Origin: Shewanella algae
GTDB taxonomy: Bacteria > Pseudomonadota > Gammaproteobacteria > Enterobacterales > Shewanellaceae
Reading direction: 5' to 3'
DNA length: 42,500 bases
NCBI RefSeq assembly: GCF_009183365.2
Contig: NZ_CP068230.1
Location: forward strand, 1 to 42,500
A program made the position numbers and the translations under genes. Shown piece after piece: positions 7,900 to 16,099 of this stretch; position 1 is the first letter of the stretch; each line of letters opens with the position of its first letter. The notes under the pieces are model-generated. The model saw only the letters and a program-made list of their open reading frames with translations, did no database searches and was not told where the DNA came from.

Positions 7900-9969
7900 T
7901 CACTGCAACAGTGATATATCGGCCACTCGCAGGAACTGATTCCGCAGCTGGTTCAGCAGTGCCAGACGATTGCGGCGCAGCGCCTCATCGTCGGCCATTA
8001 CCATCACATCTTCAAAGAAGGTATCTACCGGCTCTTTCAGCGTCGATAGCAGGGTCAATCCTTGTTGATATTCCCCTTTGGCAAACAAGGGCTCAAGTTG
8101 TGGCTGAAGTGAGCTCAGAACTTGATTCAGGGCCTTCTCGGCATCTTCCTGCAGCAGGGCAGTATCGACTTCGCTTGGTAATTCACCTTCAACCTTGGCG
8201 AGAATATTGGAAACCCGCTTGTTGGCTGCGGCCAGAGAGGCGGCTTGCTCCAGGCTGCGGAAATGGCTGACGGCCTGGATACGGCTGTCAAAGTCGGCCG
8301 GACGAGTCGGACGACGGGCCAGAACCGCCAGAATTACATCGGTACTGATGCCTTTATCCTGATACCAGGCGCGGAAACGGCCCATCAGGAATTCCAGCAC
8401 CTCTTCGGCGCAGTTCTGATTGCTGAGGTTGCTGCCGTGGGCCTTGATGGCGCTGGCTATCAGCTCGACCAGATCCAGTGGCAGTTTGTTCTCAACAATG
8501 ATCCTCAGTACACCTATGGCCGCGCGGCGCAGGGCAAAGGGGTCGGCAGCGCCTTTAGGAGCCTGGCCGATACCGAATATCCCGCTCAGGGTATCCAGCT
8601 TCTCTGCCAGTGCAACGGCGCAGGATACCGGCGCTGTAGGCACAGTATCACCGGAGAACTTGGGCTTGTACTGTTCTTCCAATGCCAGTGCAACGGCTTC
8701 GGTTTCCCCTTCGAGGCGCGCGTAATGCATACCCATGGTGCCTTGGGTGTCGGTAAATTCCATAACCATATTGGTCATCAAATCGGCCTTGGACAACAGA
8801 CCGGCCCGCTTGGCATCGGCTTGGTTGGCATCGATTTTGGCCGCAATGGCTTCGGCCACACAGGAGATGCGCTCCACTCTGTCTTTAAGGGTGCCCAATT
8901 GCTTCTGGAATACCACGGTTTCCAGGCTGGCAATGCGGGACTCGAGTGATTGCTTTTTATCTGTGTTAAAGAAGAATTCGGCATCGGCCAGGCGAGGGCG
9001 GACAACTTTCTCATTTCCGGCAATGATTTGCGCCGGATCTTTGGACTCAATATTGGTCACAAAGATGAAGTTGGGCATCAGCTTATTGTTGCCATCAAAT
9101 ACCGGGAAGTATTTCTGATCGCCTTTCATTGTGTAGACCAGTGCTTCGGCGGGCACCTGCAAAAACTTCTCTTCGAAAGCCGCTGTCAGTACCACAGGCC
9201 ATTCAACCAAGGAGGCGACTTCTTCAAGCAGTTCGTCGGCGATATCGGCACGGCCACCCAACTCGGCAGCGGCTTTTTCGGCGTCTGTCTTGATTATATC
9301 CATTCTGGCCTGATAGTCGGCAATCACCTTGCCGCGCTCTTTCAAGCTGCTGAGGTAGTTGTCGGCATGATCCAGCTCGAAGCTGGCTTCACCCATAAAG
9401 CGGTGACCACGAACGGTACGCGCCGAGGTGATACCCAACAGCTCACCGGCAACCAGCTTGTCACCCAACAACATGGTAACTGTATGCACGGGGCGGATAA
9501 ATTGAGTCTTGTTGCTGCCCCAGCGCATAGGCTTGGGGATAGGCAGCTTGTCCAGGGCGCGCTGGGCCATGGCCGGGATCAGGCTTTCAGTGGTCACACC
9601 TTCAACCTTGGCGCGGTGCAGCAGCCATTCCCCCTTGTCTGTAACCAGACGCTCGGCTTCGGCAACGCTGATACCATTGCCGCGGGCCCAGCCTTCGGCG
9701 GCCTTGGTTGGCTTGCCTTCGGCATCAAAGGCTGAACTGACCGCTGGGCCTCTTTTCTCAACCACTTTATCCTGTTGTGCCAGGGCCAGTTGCTCTACGT
9801 AGAGCGCCAAACGGCGCGGAGCGGCATACCAGTGTGCCTTGCTATAGCTGAGTTCGGCCTTGTCCAGCTCTTCGCAGAAGTTGTTTACAAAAGACTCTGC
9901 CAGAGTGCGCAAAGCTTTTGGTGGCAGTTCTTCGGTACCTATCTCTATGAGTAAGTTGTCAAAATTCAT
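7900..9969 (-). CDS. glyS: Glycyl-tRNA synthetase beta subunit
   Basis: GlyS is the large subunit of the alpha2-beta2 bacterial glycyl-tRNA synthetase; it provides tRNA binding while the alpha subunit carries the aminoacylation site. The N-terminal LLIEIGTEELPPKAL is diagnostic. I chose ATG at 9969 (MNFDNLL) rather than an in-frame start further upstream, because this gives 689 residues, the usual length, and a GAGGT ribosome-binding site at proper spacing; the upstream option would overlap glyQ. It follows glyQ by 10 bases and forms an operon with it. Confidence 0.97.
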   Translation of the reverse strand: MNFDNLLIEIGTEELPPKALRTLAESFVNNFCEELDKAELSYSKAHWYAAPRRLALYVEQLALAQQDKVVEKRGPAVSSAFDAEGKPTKAAEGWARGNGISVAEAERLVTDKGEWLLHRAKVEGVTTESLIPAMAQRALDKLPIPKPMRWGSNKTQFIRPVHTVTMLLGDKLVAGELLGITSARTVRGHRFMGEASFELDHADNYLSSLKERGKVIADYQARMDIIKTDAEKAAAELGGRADIADELLEEVASLVEWPVVLTAAFEEKFLQVPAEALVYTMKGDQKYFPVFDGNNKLMPNFIFVTNIESKDPAQIIAGNEKVVRPRLADAEFFFNTDKKQSLESRIASLETVVFQKQLGTLKDRVERISCVAEAIAAKIDANQADAKRAGLLSKADLMTNMVMEFTDTQGTMGMHYARLEGETEAVALALEEQYKPKFSGDTVPTAPVSCAVALAEKLDTLSGIFGIGQAPKGAADPFALRRAAIGVLRIIVENKLPLDLVELIASAIKAHGSNLSNQNCAEEVLEFLMGRFRAWYQDKGISTDVILAVLARRPTRPADFDSRIQAVSHFRSLEQAASLAAANKRVSNILAKVEGELPSEVDTALLQEDAEKALNQVLSSLQPQLEPLFAKGEYQQGLTLLSTLKEPVDTFFEDVMVMADDEALRRNRLALLNQLRNQFLRVADISLLQ

Positions 9970-9979
9970 TAGTTCTACC

Positions 9980-10885
9980 TCACTTGCACATTGGGAAGCC
10001 CAGGGCTTCACGCGCCTGGTAATAAGCTTCGGCTACCGCCTTGGCCATGGTGCGCACCCGCAGGATGTAGCGCTGACGCTCGGTCACAGAGATGGCGTGA
10101 CGGGCATCGAGCAGGTTGAAGGCATGTGAGGCCTTCATCACTTGCTCATAAGCGGGCAGAGGCAGAGGTTTTTCCAGTGAAAGCAGGTGCTGACAGGTTT
10201 TTTCGCACTGATCGAACAGACCGAACAGGAAGTCGACATCGGCATGTTCAAAGTTGTAGGTCGACTGCTCCACTTCGTTTTGGTGGAACACGTCACCATA
10301 GGTGATCCTTCCCATTGGGCCGTCGGTCCACACCAGATCATAGACGCTGTCTACGCCTTGAATATACATGGCAAGACGTTCTAGACCATAGGTGATTTCG
10401 CCGGTTACCGGGCTACATTCGAGGCCACCAACCTGTTGGAAATAGGTGAACTGGCTGACTTCCATACCGTTGAGCCAAACTTCCCAGCCCAGGCCCCAAG
10501 CACCCAGGGTAGGTGATTCCCAGTTGTCTTCAACGAAACGGATATCATGGATACTTGGGTCTACACCCAGGGCCTGCAGTGAGCCCAGGTACAGCTCCTG
10601 AATATTATCCGGTGAAGGTTTCAATACGACCTGAAACTGATAGTAGTGCTGAAGACGGTTGGGGTTTTCACCATAGCGGCCGTCGGTAGGGCGGCGCGAT
10701 GGTTGGACATACGCGCTGCTCATCGGCTCTGGGCCCAATGAACGCAAAAAGGTTTGTGGATGGAAGGTGCCGGCACCGACCTCCATGTCCAGGGGTTGAA
10801 CTATGGCGCAACCTTGCTGCGCCCAGTATTCTTGCAGGGTTAAGATAAAACCCTGGAATGTCTTCACGTCGTGTTTCGTCGTCAT
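9980..10885 (-). CDS. glyQ: Glycyl-tRNA synthetase alpha subunit
   Basis: GlyQ is the class II catalytic subunit that activates glycine and transfers it to tRNA-Gly together with GlyS. The 301-residue protein has the family blocks TFQGFILTLQEYWAQQGC, PSRRPTDGRYGENPNRLQ and WEVWLNGMEVSQFTYFQQ. Length is normal. It is the first gene of glyQ-glyS on the minus strand. The 109 bases separating it from the divergent tag gene must hold both promoters. Confidence 0.98.
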   Translation of the reverse strand: MTTKHDVKTFQGFILTLQEYWAQQGCAIVQPLDMEVGAGTFHPQTFLRSLGPEPMSSAYVQPSRRPTDGRYGENPNRLQHYYQFQVVLKPSPDNIQELYLGSLQALGVDPSIHDIRFVEDNWESPTLGAWGLGWEVWLNGMEVSQFTYFQQVGGLECSPVTGEITYGLERLAMYIQGVDSVYDLVWTDGPMGRITYGDVFHQNEVEQSTYNFEHADVDFLFGLFDQCEKTCQHLLSLEKPLPLPAYEQVMKASHAFNLLDARHAISVTERQRYILRVRTMAKAVAEAYYQAREALGFPMCK

Positions 10886-10994
10886 ATCTACTGCTGTCAG
10901 CTATTAATAGAAAATGGTTTCGATTATACCTTGTCGATATAGGCTTATGTAGGTTATTTTTTATCGGATTTAACGATTTAAGGGATTTTGAGTA

Positions 10995-11558
10995 ATGGAT
11001 ATAGTTCGTTGTGGCTGGGTGACTGATGATCCTCTCTATCAGGAATATCACGACAAGGTATGGGGAAGGCCGGTTTACGATGCCAAAGAACTGTTTGCCA
11101 AGCTCTGTCTCGATGGTCAGCAGGCTGGTTTGTCGTGGCTGACCATTCTCAAAAAGCAGGCCAACTATGAACGCGCTTTTGCCGGGTTTGATCCCCAAGT
11201 CATTGCCGGGTTCGACCAAGCCAAGATAGAGGAATTGCTACAAGACCCAGGGATAGTGCGCAATCGAGCCAAGGTGAATTCCATAGTTCGAAACGCCAAG
11301 GCATATCTGGCATTTGTGGAACAAGGTAATGATTTTTCAGAATTTCTTTGGGGTTTTGTCGGCGGGGTACCCAAAGTGAATCGCTTTGAAACCCTGACTC
11401 AGGTTCCGGCTCAAACACCAGAGTCGGAGGCTATGTCCAAGGCGCTGAAAAAACTCGGGTTTAACTTCTGTGGCCCGACAATTTGCTATGCCTTTATGCA
11501 GGCTGTAGGCATGGTCAACGATCATCTGTTGGATTGCTGTTGTTATCCCCATGATTAA
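10995..11558 (+). CDS. tag: DNA-3-methyladenine glycosylase I
   Basis: Tag removes 3-methyladenine from alkylated DNA in base-excision repair. The 187-residue protein keeps the family zinc-binding set: Cys6 and His19 at the N-terminus, His177 and Cys181 at the C-terminus (VNDHLLDCCCYP). The block CLDGQQAGLSWLTILKK is also characteristic. It overlaps the downstream small membrane-protein gene by 8 bases, so the two are probably co-transcribed. It is divergent from glyQ. Confidence 0.96.
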   Translation: MDIVRCGWVTDDPLYQEYHDKVWGRPVYDAKELFAKLCLDGQQAGLSWLTILKKQANYERAFAGFDPQVIAGFDQAKIEELLQDPGIVRNRAKVNSIVRNAKAYLAFVEQGNDFSEFLWGFVGGVPKVNRFETLTQVPAQTPESEAMSKALKKLGFNFCGPTICYAFMQAVGMVNDHLLDCCCYPHD

Positions 11559-11907
11559 ATTTTCCCGGCGTCGCCGTTTTTTGCTGCTACTGTTCAGTTC
11601 TGGTCCGGGGCCAGGGCCCTTTGCGACGATAATCTATCTGCCATTGTGCATGCTATTCTGGATGTTTATCGCATTTGCCTTGGGTCGATTATTGACGCTT
11701 AGTGATGGCGTTAGTGTGTTTATTGGAGCGCTATTTACATTGCCTACTCTGGCGCTGGTGAACTTGTGGGCCGTTCGGGTGGGTGATACTTTACTACGAC
11801 TCAGCTTTGGCAAACAAGCCATCATGCCTACACTCATCCGCTTCCTGTTGCCGGCGCTTGTTAGCTACCTACTGTTATCTTTGGTACTGCTACTGCTTAT
11901 AAAATAA
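11551..11907 (+). CDS. Small hydrophobic membrane protein of unknown function
   Basis: The 118-residue protein is strongly hydrophobic, with a basic N-terminus (KFSRRRR) and about three predicted membrane segments, near residues 25-45, 53-72 and 94-117. I do not recognise a named family. The start ATG 11551 lies inside the end of tag (8-base overlap), indicating translational coupling. A 26-bp palindrome containing a parS-type site follows the stop codon at once. Composition and orientation fit a real gene rather than a shadow, but no function can be assigned. Confidence 0.7.
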   Translation: MIKFSRRRRFLLLLFSSGPGPGPFATIIYLPLCMLFWMFIAFALGRLLTLSDGVSVFIGALFTLPTLALVNLWAVRVGDTLLRLSFGKQAIMPTLIRFLLPALVSYLLLSLVLLLLIK

Positions 11908-11933
11908 AAGGATGTTCCACGTGGAACATCCTT
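11908..11933. terminator. 26-bp perfect palindrome between convergent genes, possible terminator
   Basis: The parS-type core at 11913-11928 is extended symmetrically to a 26-bp perfect palindrome by AAGGA/TCCTT flanks, with CCGTTTT on one side and AAAAT on the other. It starts one base after the stop codon of the small membrane-protein gene and lies 27 bases from the end of the convergent amidohydrolase gene. It could fold as an RNA hairpin and terminate transcription as well as serve as a DNA site. Terminator function is an inference. Confidence 0.5.
11913..11928. promoter_or_regulatory. parS: parS-type centromere site 1
   Basis: TGTTCCACGTGGAACA is a perfect 16-bp palindrome matching the bacterial chromosomal parS consensus bound by ParB (TGTTNCACGTGNAACA as I know it). 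It is one of three identical copies within 4.2 kb near dnaA. parA/parB are not in the window; in relatives they lie on the other side of the origin. Confidence 0.88.
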
Positions 11934-11960
11934 CCGTTTTACGTCGGGCTTAATCTTTTT

Positions 11961-14900
11961 TTAAATCTCTTCAAAGAAGAAGGGCTGACGCTGCTTCTTA
12001 TCACCATTGAGTTGATTCATGGTTTCGGCATCATAGAGTTTGCCATTGACCATAGTATGAGTGACTCTGTCTGTGACCCTAATATCTTCTAGTGGGTTAC
12101 CGTCGATAACAATAAGGTCGGCTAATTTGCCCGGCTTAATTGAACCAAGCTGATGGTCCATAGCGAAGGTCTTGGCGGGATAAAGCGTTGCTGTCTTCAG
12201 CACTTCCATATTGCTCATACCGCCCTGGGCAAACATCCACATCTCCCAATGAGCTGCCAAGCCTTCGCGCTGACCATGGGCACCAATGTTGGGATGAATC
12301 CCCAATTGATTCACCTCATTGGCGACTCTGGCCACATTGAAGTGGTTATAATGTTCATCCGGTGCGGTAGGCCTTCTCATGGAGCGAGCCCGCAACAGAT
12401 CGGCTGGAACATATTTTGACAATCGTGGATGAGCCCAGACATCAGTCTTGTCGTACCAATAGTTTTCGCCCGAAATGCCGCCATAGGCCACTACCAAGGT
12501 GGGGGTGTAACCCACTTGGGTTTGGCTCCAGAACTGCTTAATGTCGTCGTAGATTGCTGCAGCCGGCAGGGAGTGTTCCACTGTGGTGTGACCATCGGCA
12601 ATCATGGTGAGATTATGTTGCAGCAGGCTTCCTCCTTCTGGAACCACCATCATCTCCAGTTCTCTGGCTGCGGCTATGACTTGTTGACGCTGATTGCGTC
12701 TGGGTTGGTTATAGCTCTTGACGCTGAAAGCACCGACTTTTTTAAGTCGTTCGAGGTGGAATTTGGCATCATCCAATGAGTCTATGTGGCTGGTGTAGCC
12801 AGGTAAGTTGGCACCATAGAGTATGGTGCCGGTTGAGAAGATTCGCGGGCCAACAATCTTTCCGGCTTTTTGTTGCTCGCTGGCAGCAAAAATTTCGGTA
12901 GTGTCATTGGAGGGGTCATGGATGCTGGTAACCCCCAAGGCCAAGCCGGCATATAGCTGCCAGTTCTGCTGGGGGATGATTTCGCTTTCACCTTGAGCGC
13001 CATGGGCATGGGCGTCAAACAGACCTGGCATCAGTGTCTTACCTGAAATATCCACTAGCATGGCATCATCCGGAATTTCCATGTCGGCTTCACCCACGGC
13101 TAGGATATGGTTATCTTTCACCAACACCACTCCCTTATCTATTACCCTATCATTCTCCATTGTGATGATCTTACCGCCGACGAAAGCGATTGTTCCACGT
13201 GGAACATCTATCTCTGTCTGAAAACCAATCTCAGTAACTTGGACCTTGTCCTTAGCATTCTTCTCTCGATAGTCGTTATTCAGGCTCACTTGATAGAGTT
13301 CTGGGCCAAGGGTCCAATAGAGTTGATCGCTGTTGGCGCCCCAACTGATACTCTCACCGGCGCGGGTACTGAGCTGTGTTACTGGTAAATTAGTCGCCTT
13401 AGGCCCGATATCAACGGTTTCACCATGCTTGGCGAATGGGGTGACCCAAACACGGAAACGTTCGGCAAATGCGAGTTGCTTACCATCGGGAGATACCCTG
13501 AATTCTGTGGCGTGTTTGCTGGTGTAGTGTACCCGCTTATCGAAACCACTAAGCGATATAGAGGCTAGCTGCGGCGTTTCACCATTCTCCATAAAGTAGA
13601 CTCTGTCGTTGTCGGCACCAAACTGTGGTTGGAAGCCCTGAGCTGAGAGTTTCTTTAGTCCTTTACCATTGCTGTCAACCAGGTAGAGCCCGGGATCCTG
13701 ACTCCAAGTTTTGGGGGTAATATAGCCACCGGCAATTTTACGAAACACAACTTGTTTGCCATCGGGAGAGAAGGTGGGCTCGATATATTTCCCCGGCTCT
13801 TGTGTAAGTGTTGTGGTTTTTCCTCCTCGGGCACTGATGGTTCTAACGCTGCCTTGTTGCTGATCATTCCATGTGGTAAACACCACTCGCTTACCGTCAC
13901 GGGACCATTGAGGGAATAACTCTTCCAACTGTTCATCCAAACGGGTCAGGCGTTTCGGTTTGCCGTCCGGAAGTTGCTTTACCCAGATTTTTCCCAGAGC
14001 TTCGTAGATGACTTTGGTTCCATCTGGCGACACCTGAGCCATGCGCAGCATTTTGACATCCAGTTGTTGCTGATCTATATCCTGCTTAAAGCGCACCGCC
14101 GGTTGCACAGCAAGTTCTGTGGTGACATTGAATGGGATCTCTGCCGCTTGCTTGGAAGCCAATTCGAGTTTGTGGATTTTGCCTTTTGCCCAGAAATAGA
14201 TCTCTGCACTATCTGGGCTCCAGGCCATAGTGGGATAGACACCGTGTATCGCCCAGGTTTCCTGCATGTCTCTGTCAAGGTTACCATAGAGCTTTTGCTC
14301 TTTACCGGAAACAAGATCCAACAGGTATAAGGTTGACTGAAAACCGTCGCGTTTGATATAGGCCAACTGTTTACCATCAGGGCTCGGAGTAGGCCTGATA
14401 GCACCACCTGTGCCTTCGATAAGCACTTCGATATCCCCGGTTTGGGTATCGTAGCGTTTTATCTTGTATATGCCTTTGACCGAGTCTTTGGAGTAGTGAA
14501 AGGTCTTGCCTGGGGTGGCATCTTGGCTGAAGTAGATATATCGGCCGTCAGGGGAATAGGCGGGTTCACCCAAGTCTTTCTGATCATTTGGCCGGTCGGT
14601 GAGTTTAACTCCTTCGCCACCGGCAATATGATAAAGCCAGACTTCCCCGGCTCCTAGACTGCGGCTGGCTGTGAAGTGCTTTCGCGCCACCAGATACTGG
14701 GAATCTGGGCTCCAGGCCGGGCTGTTGAGCAGGCGGAATGTTTCATTGGTTACCGGACGCGGATTACTGCCGTCAGCATTCATTACCCAGATGTTGTCGC
14801 CTCCATCCTGATCTGACGTAAAGGCAATGTATTTGCCATCTGGGCTATAGACAGGTTGCATCTGCCAGGCTATACCTTGTGCCAGAGGTTTGGCTTCACC

Positions 14901-15137
14901 GCCCTGAGCGGGAATTCTGTAGATGTCACCCAGCAGATCAAAAACCAGATATTTGCCATCCGGGCTCAGGCTCAGATTCATCCAGGTACCTTCAGATACC
15001 TGAATTTTGGCTTGTTCAAGAGGAGCATTCAGCGGGGCATTGACATCCCACTTGGGGGCTTGATCGTCACTGAATGCCGAAGCTGAAAAGAGCAATGAAA
15101 CAGCTGTGTACAGAGGGGTTAGTTTAGGTCTCAACAT
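11961..15137 (-). CDS. Exported TolB-like beta-propeller/amidohydrolase fusion protein
   Basis: This 1058-residue protein starts with a signal peptide (about residues 1-23, ending ASAFS). An N-terminal propeller region (about 45-640) follows, with about ten PD40-type repeats such as LSPDGKYLVF, YSPDGKYIAF and FSPDGKQVVF. The C-terminal part (about 650-1045) is an amidohydrolase with the metal-binding HxH motif His710-Ala-His712 in FDAHAHG and later His-containing blocks (TTVEHSLP, IGAHGQREG). It is probably periplasmic or secreted and hydrolyses an unknown substrate, perhaps a peptide or cyclic amide. It stands alone, with about 100 bases before the MOSC gene upstream. A parS-type site lies inside its coding sequence at 13191-13206. 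Confidence 0.9.
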   Translation of the reverse strand: MLRPKLTPLYTAVSLLFSASAFSDDQAPKWDVNAPLNAPLEQAKIQVSEGTWMNLSLSPDGKYLVFDLLGDIYRIPAQGGEAKPLAQGIAWQMQPVYSPDGKYIAFTSDQDGGDNIWVMNADGSNPRPVTNETFRLLNSPAWSPDSQYLVARKHFTASRSLGAGEVWLYHIAGGEGVKLTDRPNDQKDLGEPAYSPDGRYIYFSQDATPGKTFHYSKDSVKGIYKIKRYDTQTGDIEVLIEGTGGAIRPTPSPDGKQLAYIKRDGFQSTLYLLDLVSGKEQKLYGNLDRDMQETWAIHGVYPTMAWSPDSAEIYFWAKGKIHKLELASKQAAEIPFNVTTELAVQPAVRFKQDIDQQQLDVKMLRMAQVSPDGTKVIYEALGKIWVKQLPDGKPKRLTRLDEQLEELFPQWSRDGKRVVFTTWNDQQQGSVRTISARGGKTTTLTQEPGKYIEPTFSPDGKQVVFRKIAGGYITPKTWSQDPGLYLVDSNGKGLKKLSAQGFQPQFGADNDRVYFMENGETPQLASISLSGFDKRVHYTSKHATEFRVSPDGKQLAFAERFRVWVTPFAKHGETVDIGPKATNLPVTQLSTRAGESISWGANSDQLYWTLGPELYQVSLNNDYREKNAKDKVQVTEIGFQTEIDVPRGTIAFVGGKIITMENDRVIDKGVVLVKDNHILAVGEADMEIPDDAMLVDISGKTLMPGLFDAHAHGAQGESEIIPQQNWQLYAGLALGVTSIHDPSNDTTEIFAASEQQKAGKIVGPRIFSTGTILYGANLPGYTSHIDSLDDAKFHLERLKKVGAFSVKSYNQPRRNQRQQVIAAARELEMMVVPEGGSLLQHNLTMIADGHTTVEHSLPAAAIYDDIKQFWSQTQVGYTPTLVVAYGGISGENYWYDKTDVWAHPRLSKYVPADLLRARSMRRPTAPDEHYNHFNVARVANEVNQLGIHPNIGAHGQREGLAAHWEMWMFAQGGMSNMEVLKTATLYPAKTFAMDHQLGSIKPGKLADLIVIDGNPLEDIRVTDRVTHTMVNGKLYDAETMNQLNGDKKQRQPFFFEEI
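13191..13206. promoter_or_regulatory. parS: parS-type centromere site 2 (inside a coding sequence)
   Basis: The same 16-bp palindrome TGTTCCACGTGGAACA lies within the amidohydrolase gene, where the minus strand reads it as part of Asp-Val-Pro-Arg-Gly-Thr at the junction between the propeller and the amidohydrolase domain. An exact copy of the sites at 11913 and 16073 is unlikely to occur by chance. Confidence 0.87.
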
Positions 15138-15237
15138 GACAGCGGCCTTATTTTAGTTATCGGTTACCGACTGTCTGTTATCTCACAAATTTGTTAACAG
15201 TAAAACCTCAATACTGTATCAATTGGTTTTCCATTTT

Positions 15238-15708
15238 TTATAAGTCTAAGTTGCGATTTGGCCAGCTATCGAGTAACTGAACCGGGTCCTGAGGCCTGAT
15301 TTTCCCTGGATTGATCACTTTGGCGGTACAGCCACCACGCCAAGCAGGCGTTAATGCTGCTTCCAACCCTGGGTATGCTCGCTCCATTTTGCCGCAGGGG
15401 TCAGTTTCTCCGGTAAGTTCAAGTACCAGTTGCTCACCAATCTTCAGGTATTTACCCACCAACTCAGGTGCAAACTCCAGACCATCCAGCAGCAAGTTGG
15501 CTCTGCGGCTCGTCCAGGGAAGCTCTGTCTGCAATTGAGCACAGGCTTGTTGCCACTGTTGTTGAGACAACAGCGTCACCTGACGCTTCCCCGGTTTACC
15601 GAAAACGTCGCCCTCTACACCCTGGGCCAAACTGACTTCGGCATAAGGCAATAAATCCATCGGGGCGTTTCTTTGCTTTTTATGGGCGATAGCGAGCAGG
15701 GTAATCAT
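15238..15708 (-). CDS. MOSC domain-containing protein
   Basis: The 156-residue protein is a short MOSC-domain protein, a family related to the C-terminus of molybdenum-cofactor sulfurase and thought to handle sulfur or molybdenum cofactor. The conserved blocks are EGDVFGK, the WTSRRANLLLDGLEF region and the Cys-containing ETDPCGKME. A strong AGGAAGGA ribosome-binding site precedes the ATG at 15708. It lies 23 bases after tusA on the same strand, so a sulfur-related two-gene unit is plausible. The substrate is unknown. Confidence 0.85.
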   Translation of the reverse strand: MITLLAIAHKKQRNAPMDLLPYAEVSLAQGVEGDVFGKPGKRQVTLLSQQQWQQACAQLQTELPWTSRRANLLLDGLEFAPELVGKYLKIGEQLVLELTGETDPCGKMERAYPGLEAALTPAWRGGCTAKVINPGKIRPQDPVQLLDSWPNRNLDL

Positions 15709-15731
15709 AGGTTCCTTCCTGATGGAGTTAA

Positions 15732-15977
15732 TTAGAGACCCTTCTTAATCAAATATTGATAAGGCAGGTTATCCGTTTGACTGGCCACCAAGGTGTGGTC
15801 CATAAACTGGCAAAAGCTGGGAATATCTCTGGTGGTAGCCGGATCATCGGCGATGATGAGTAGCGTTTCTCCTTCGGCCATGTGACGGACCTTTTTACGA
15901 ACCATCATGACAGGTTCCGGACACCTCAAACCTAAAGCATCCAGTTGATGTTGGGCACTGGCGAAGACCTGACTCAT
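15732..15977 (-). CDS. tusA: Sulfurtransferase TusA
   Basis: TusA is a small sulfur carrier that takes persulfide sulfur from IscS and passes it on for tRNA 2-thiouridine synthesis and other uses. The 81-residue protein has the family signature LGLRCPEPVMMVRK with the acceptor Cys19. Length matches E. coli TusA. An AAGAGGT ribosome-binding site precedes the ATG at 15977. The MOSC gene follows at 23 bases. The 122 bases upstream contain the third parS-type site. Confidence 0.95.
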   Translation of the reverse strand: MSQVFASAQHQLDALGLRCPEPVMMVRKKVRHMAEGETLLIIADDPATTRDIPSFCQFMDHTLVASQTDNLPYQYLIKKGL

Positions 15978-16072
15978 ATAACCTCTTACAACGAGAACAA
16001 CAGAAGTGGCTAATATTACTCCAAGGCAGCGGTCAAACCAAGTTGGCAGCTATTTTTTGTGCTCCACCGCAT

Positions 16073-16088
16073 TGTTCCACGTGGAACA
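16073..16088. promoter_or_regulatory. parS: parS-type centromere site 3
   Basis: TGTTCCACGTGGAACA occurs again, here in the gap between the diguanylate cyclase stop codon and tusA. It is identical over all 16 bases to the copies at 11913 and 13191. Confidence 0.88.
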
Positions 16089-16099
16089 TAGTTCTGTGC

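Noticed and set aside
8245..9735. Two plus-strand frames (234 and 261 codons) opposite glyS
   Set aside because: Both are antisense shadows of a well conserved synthetase gene.
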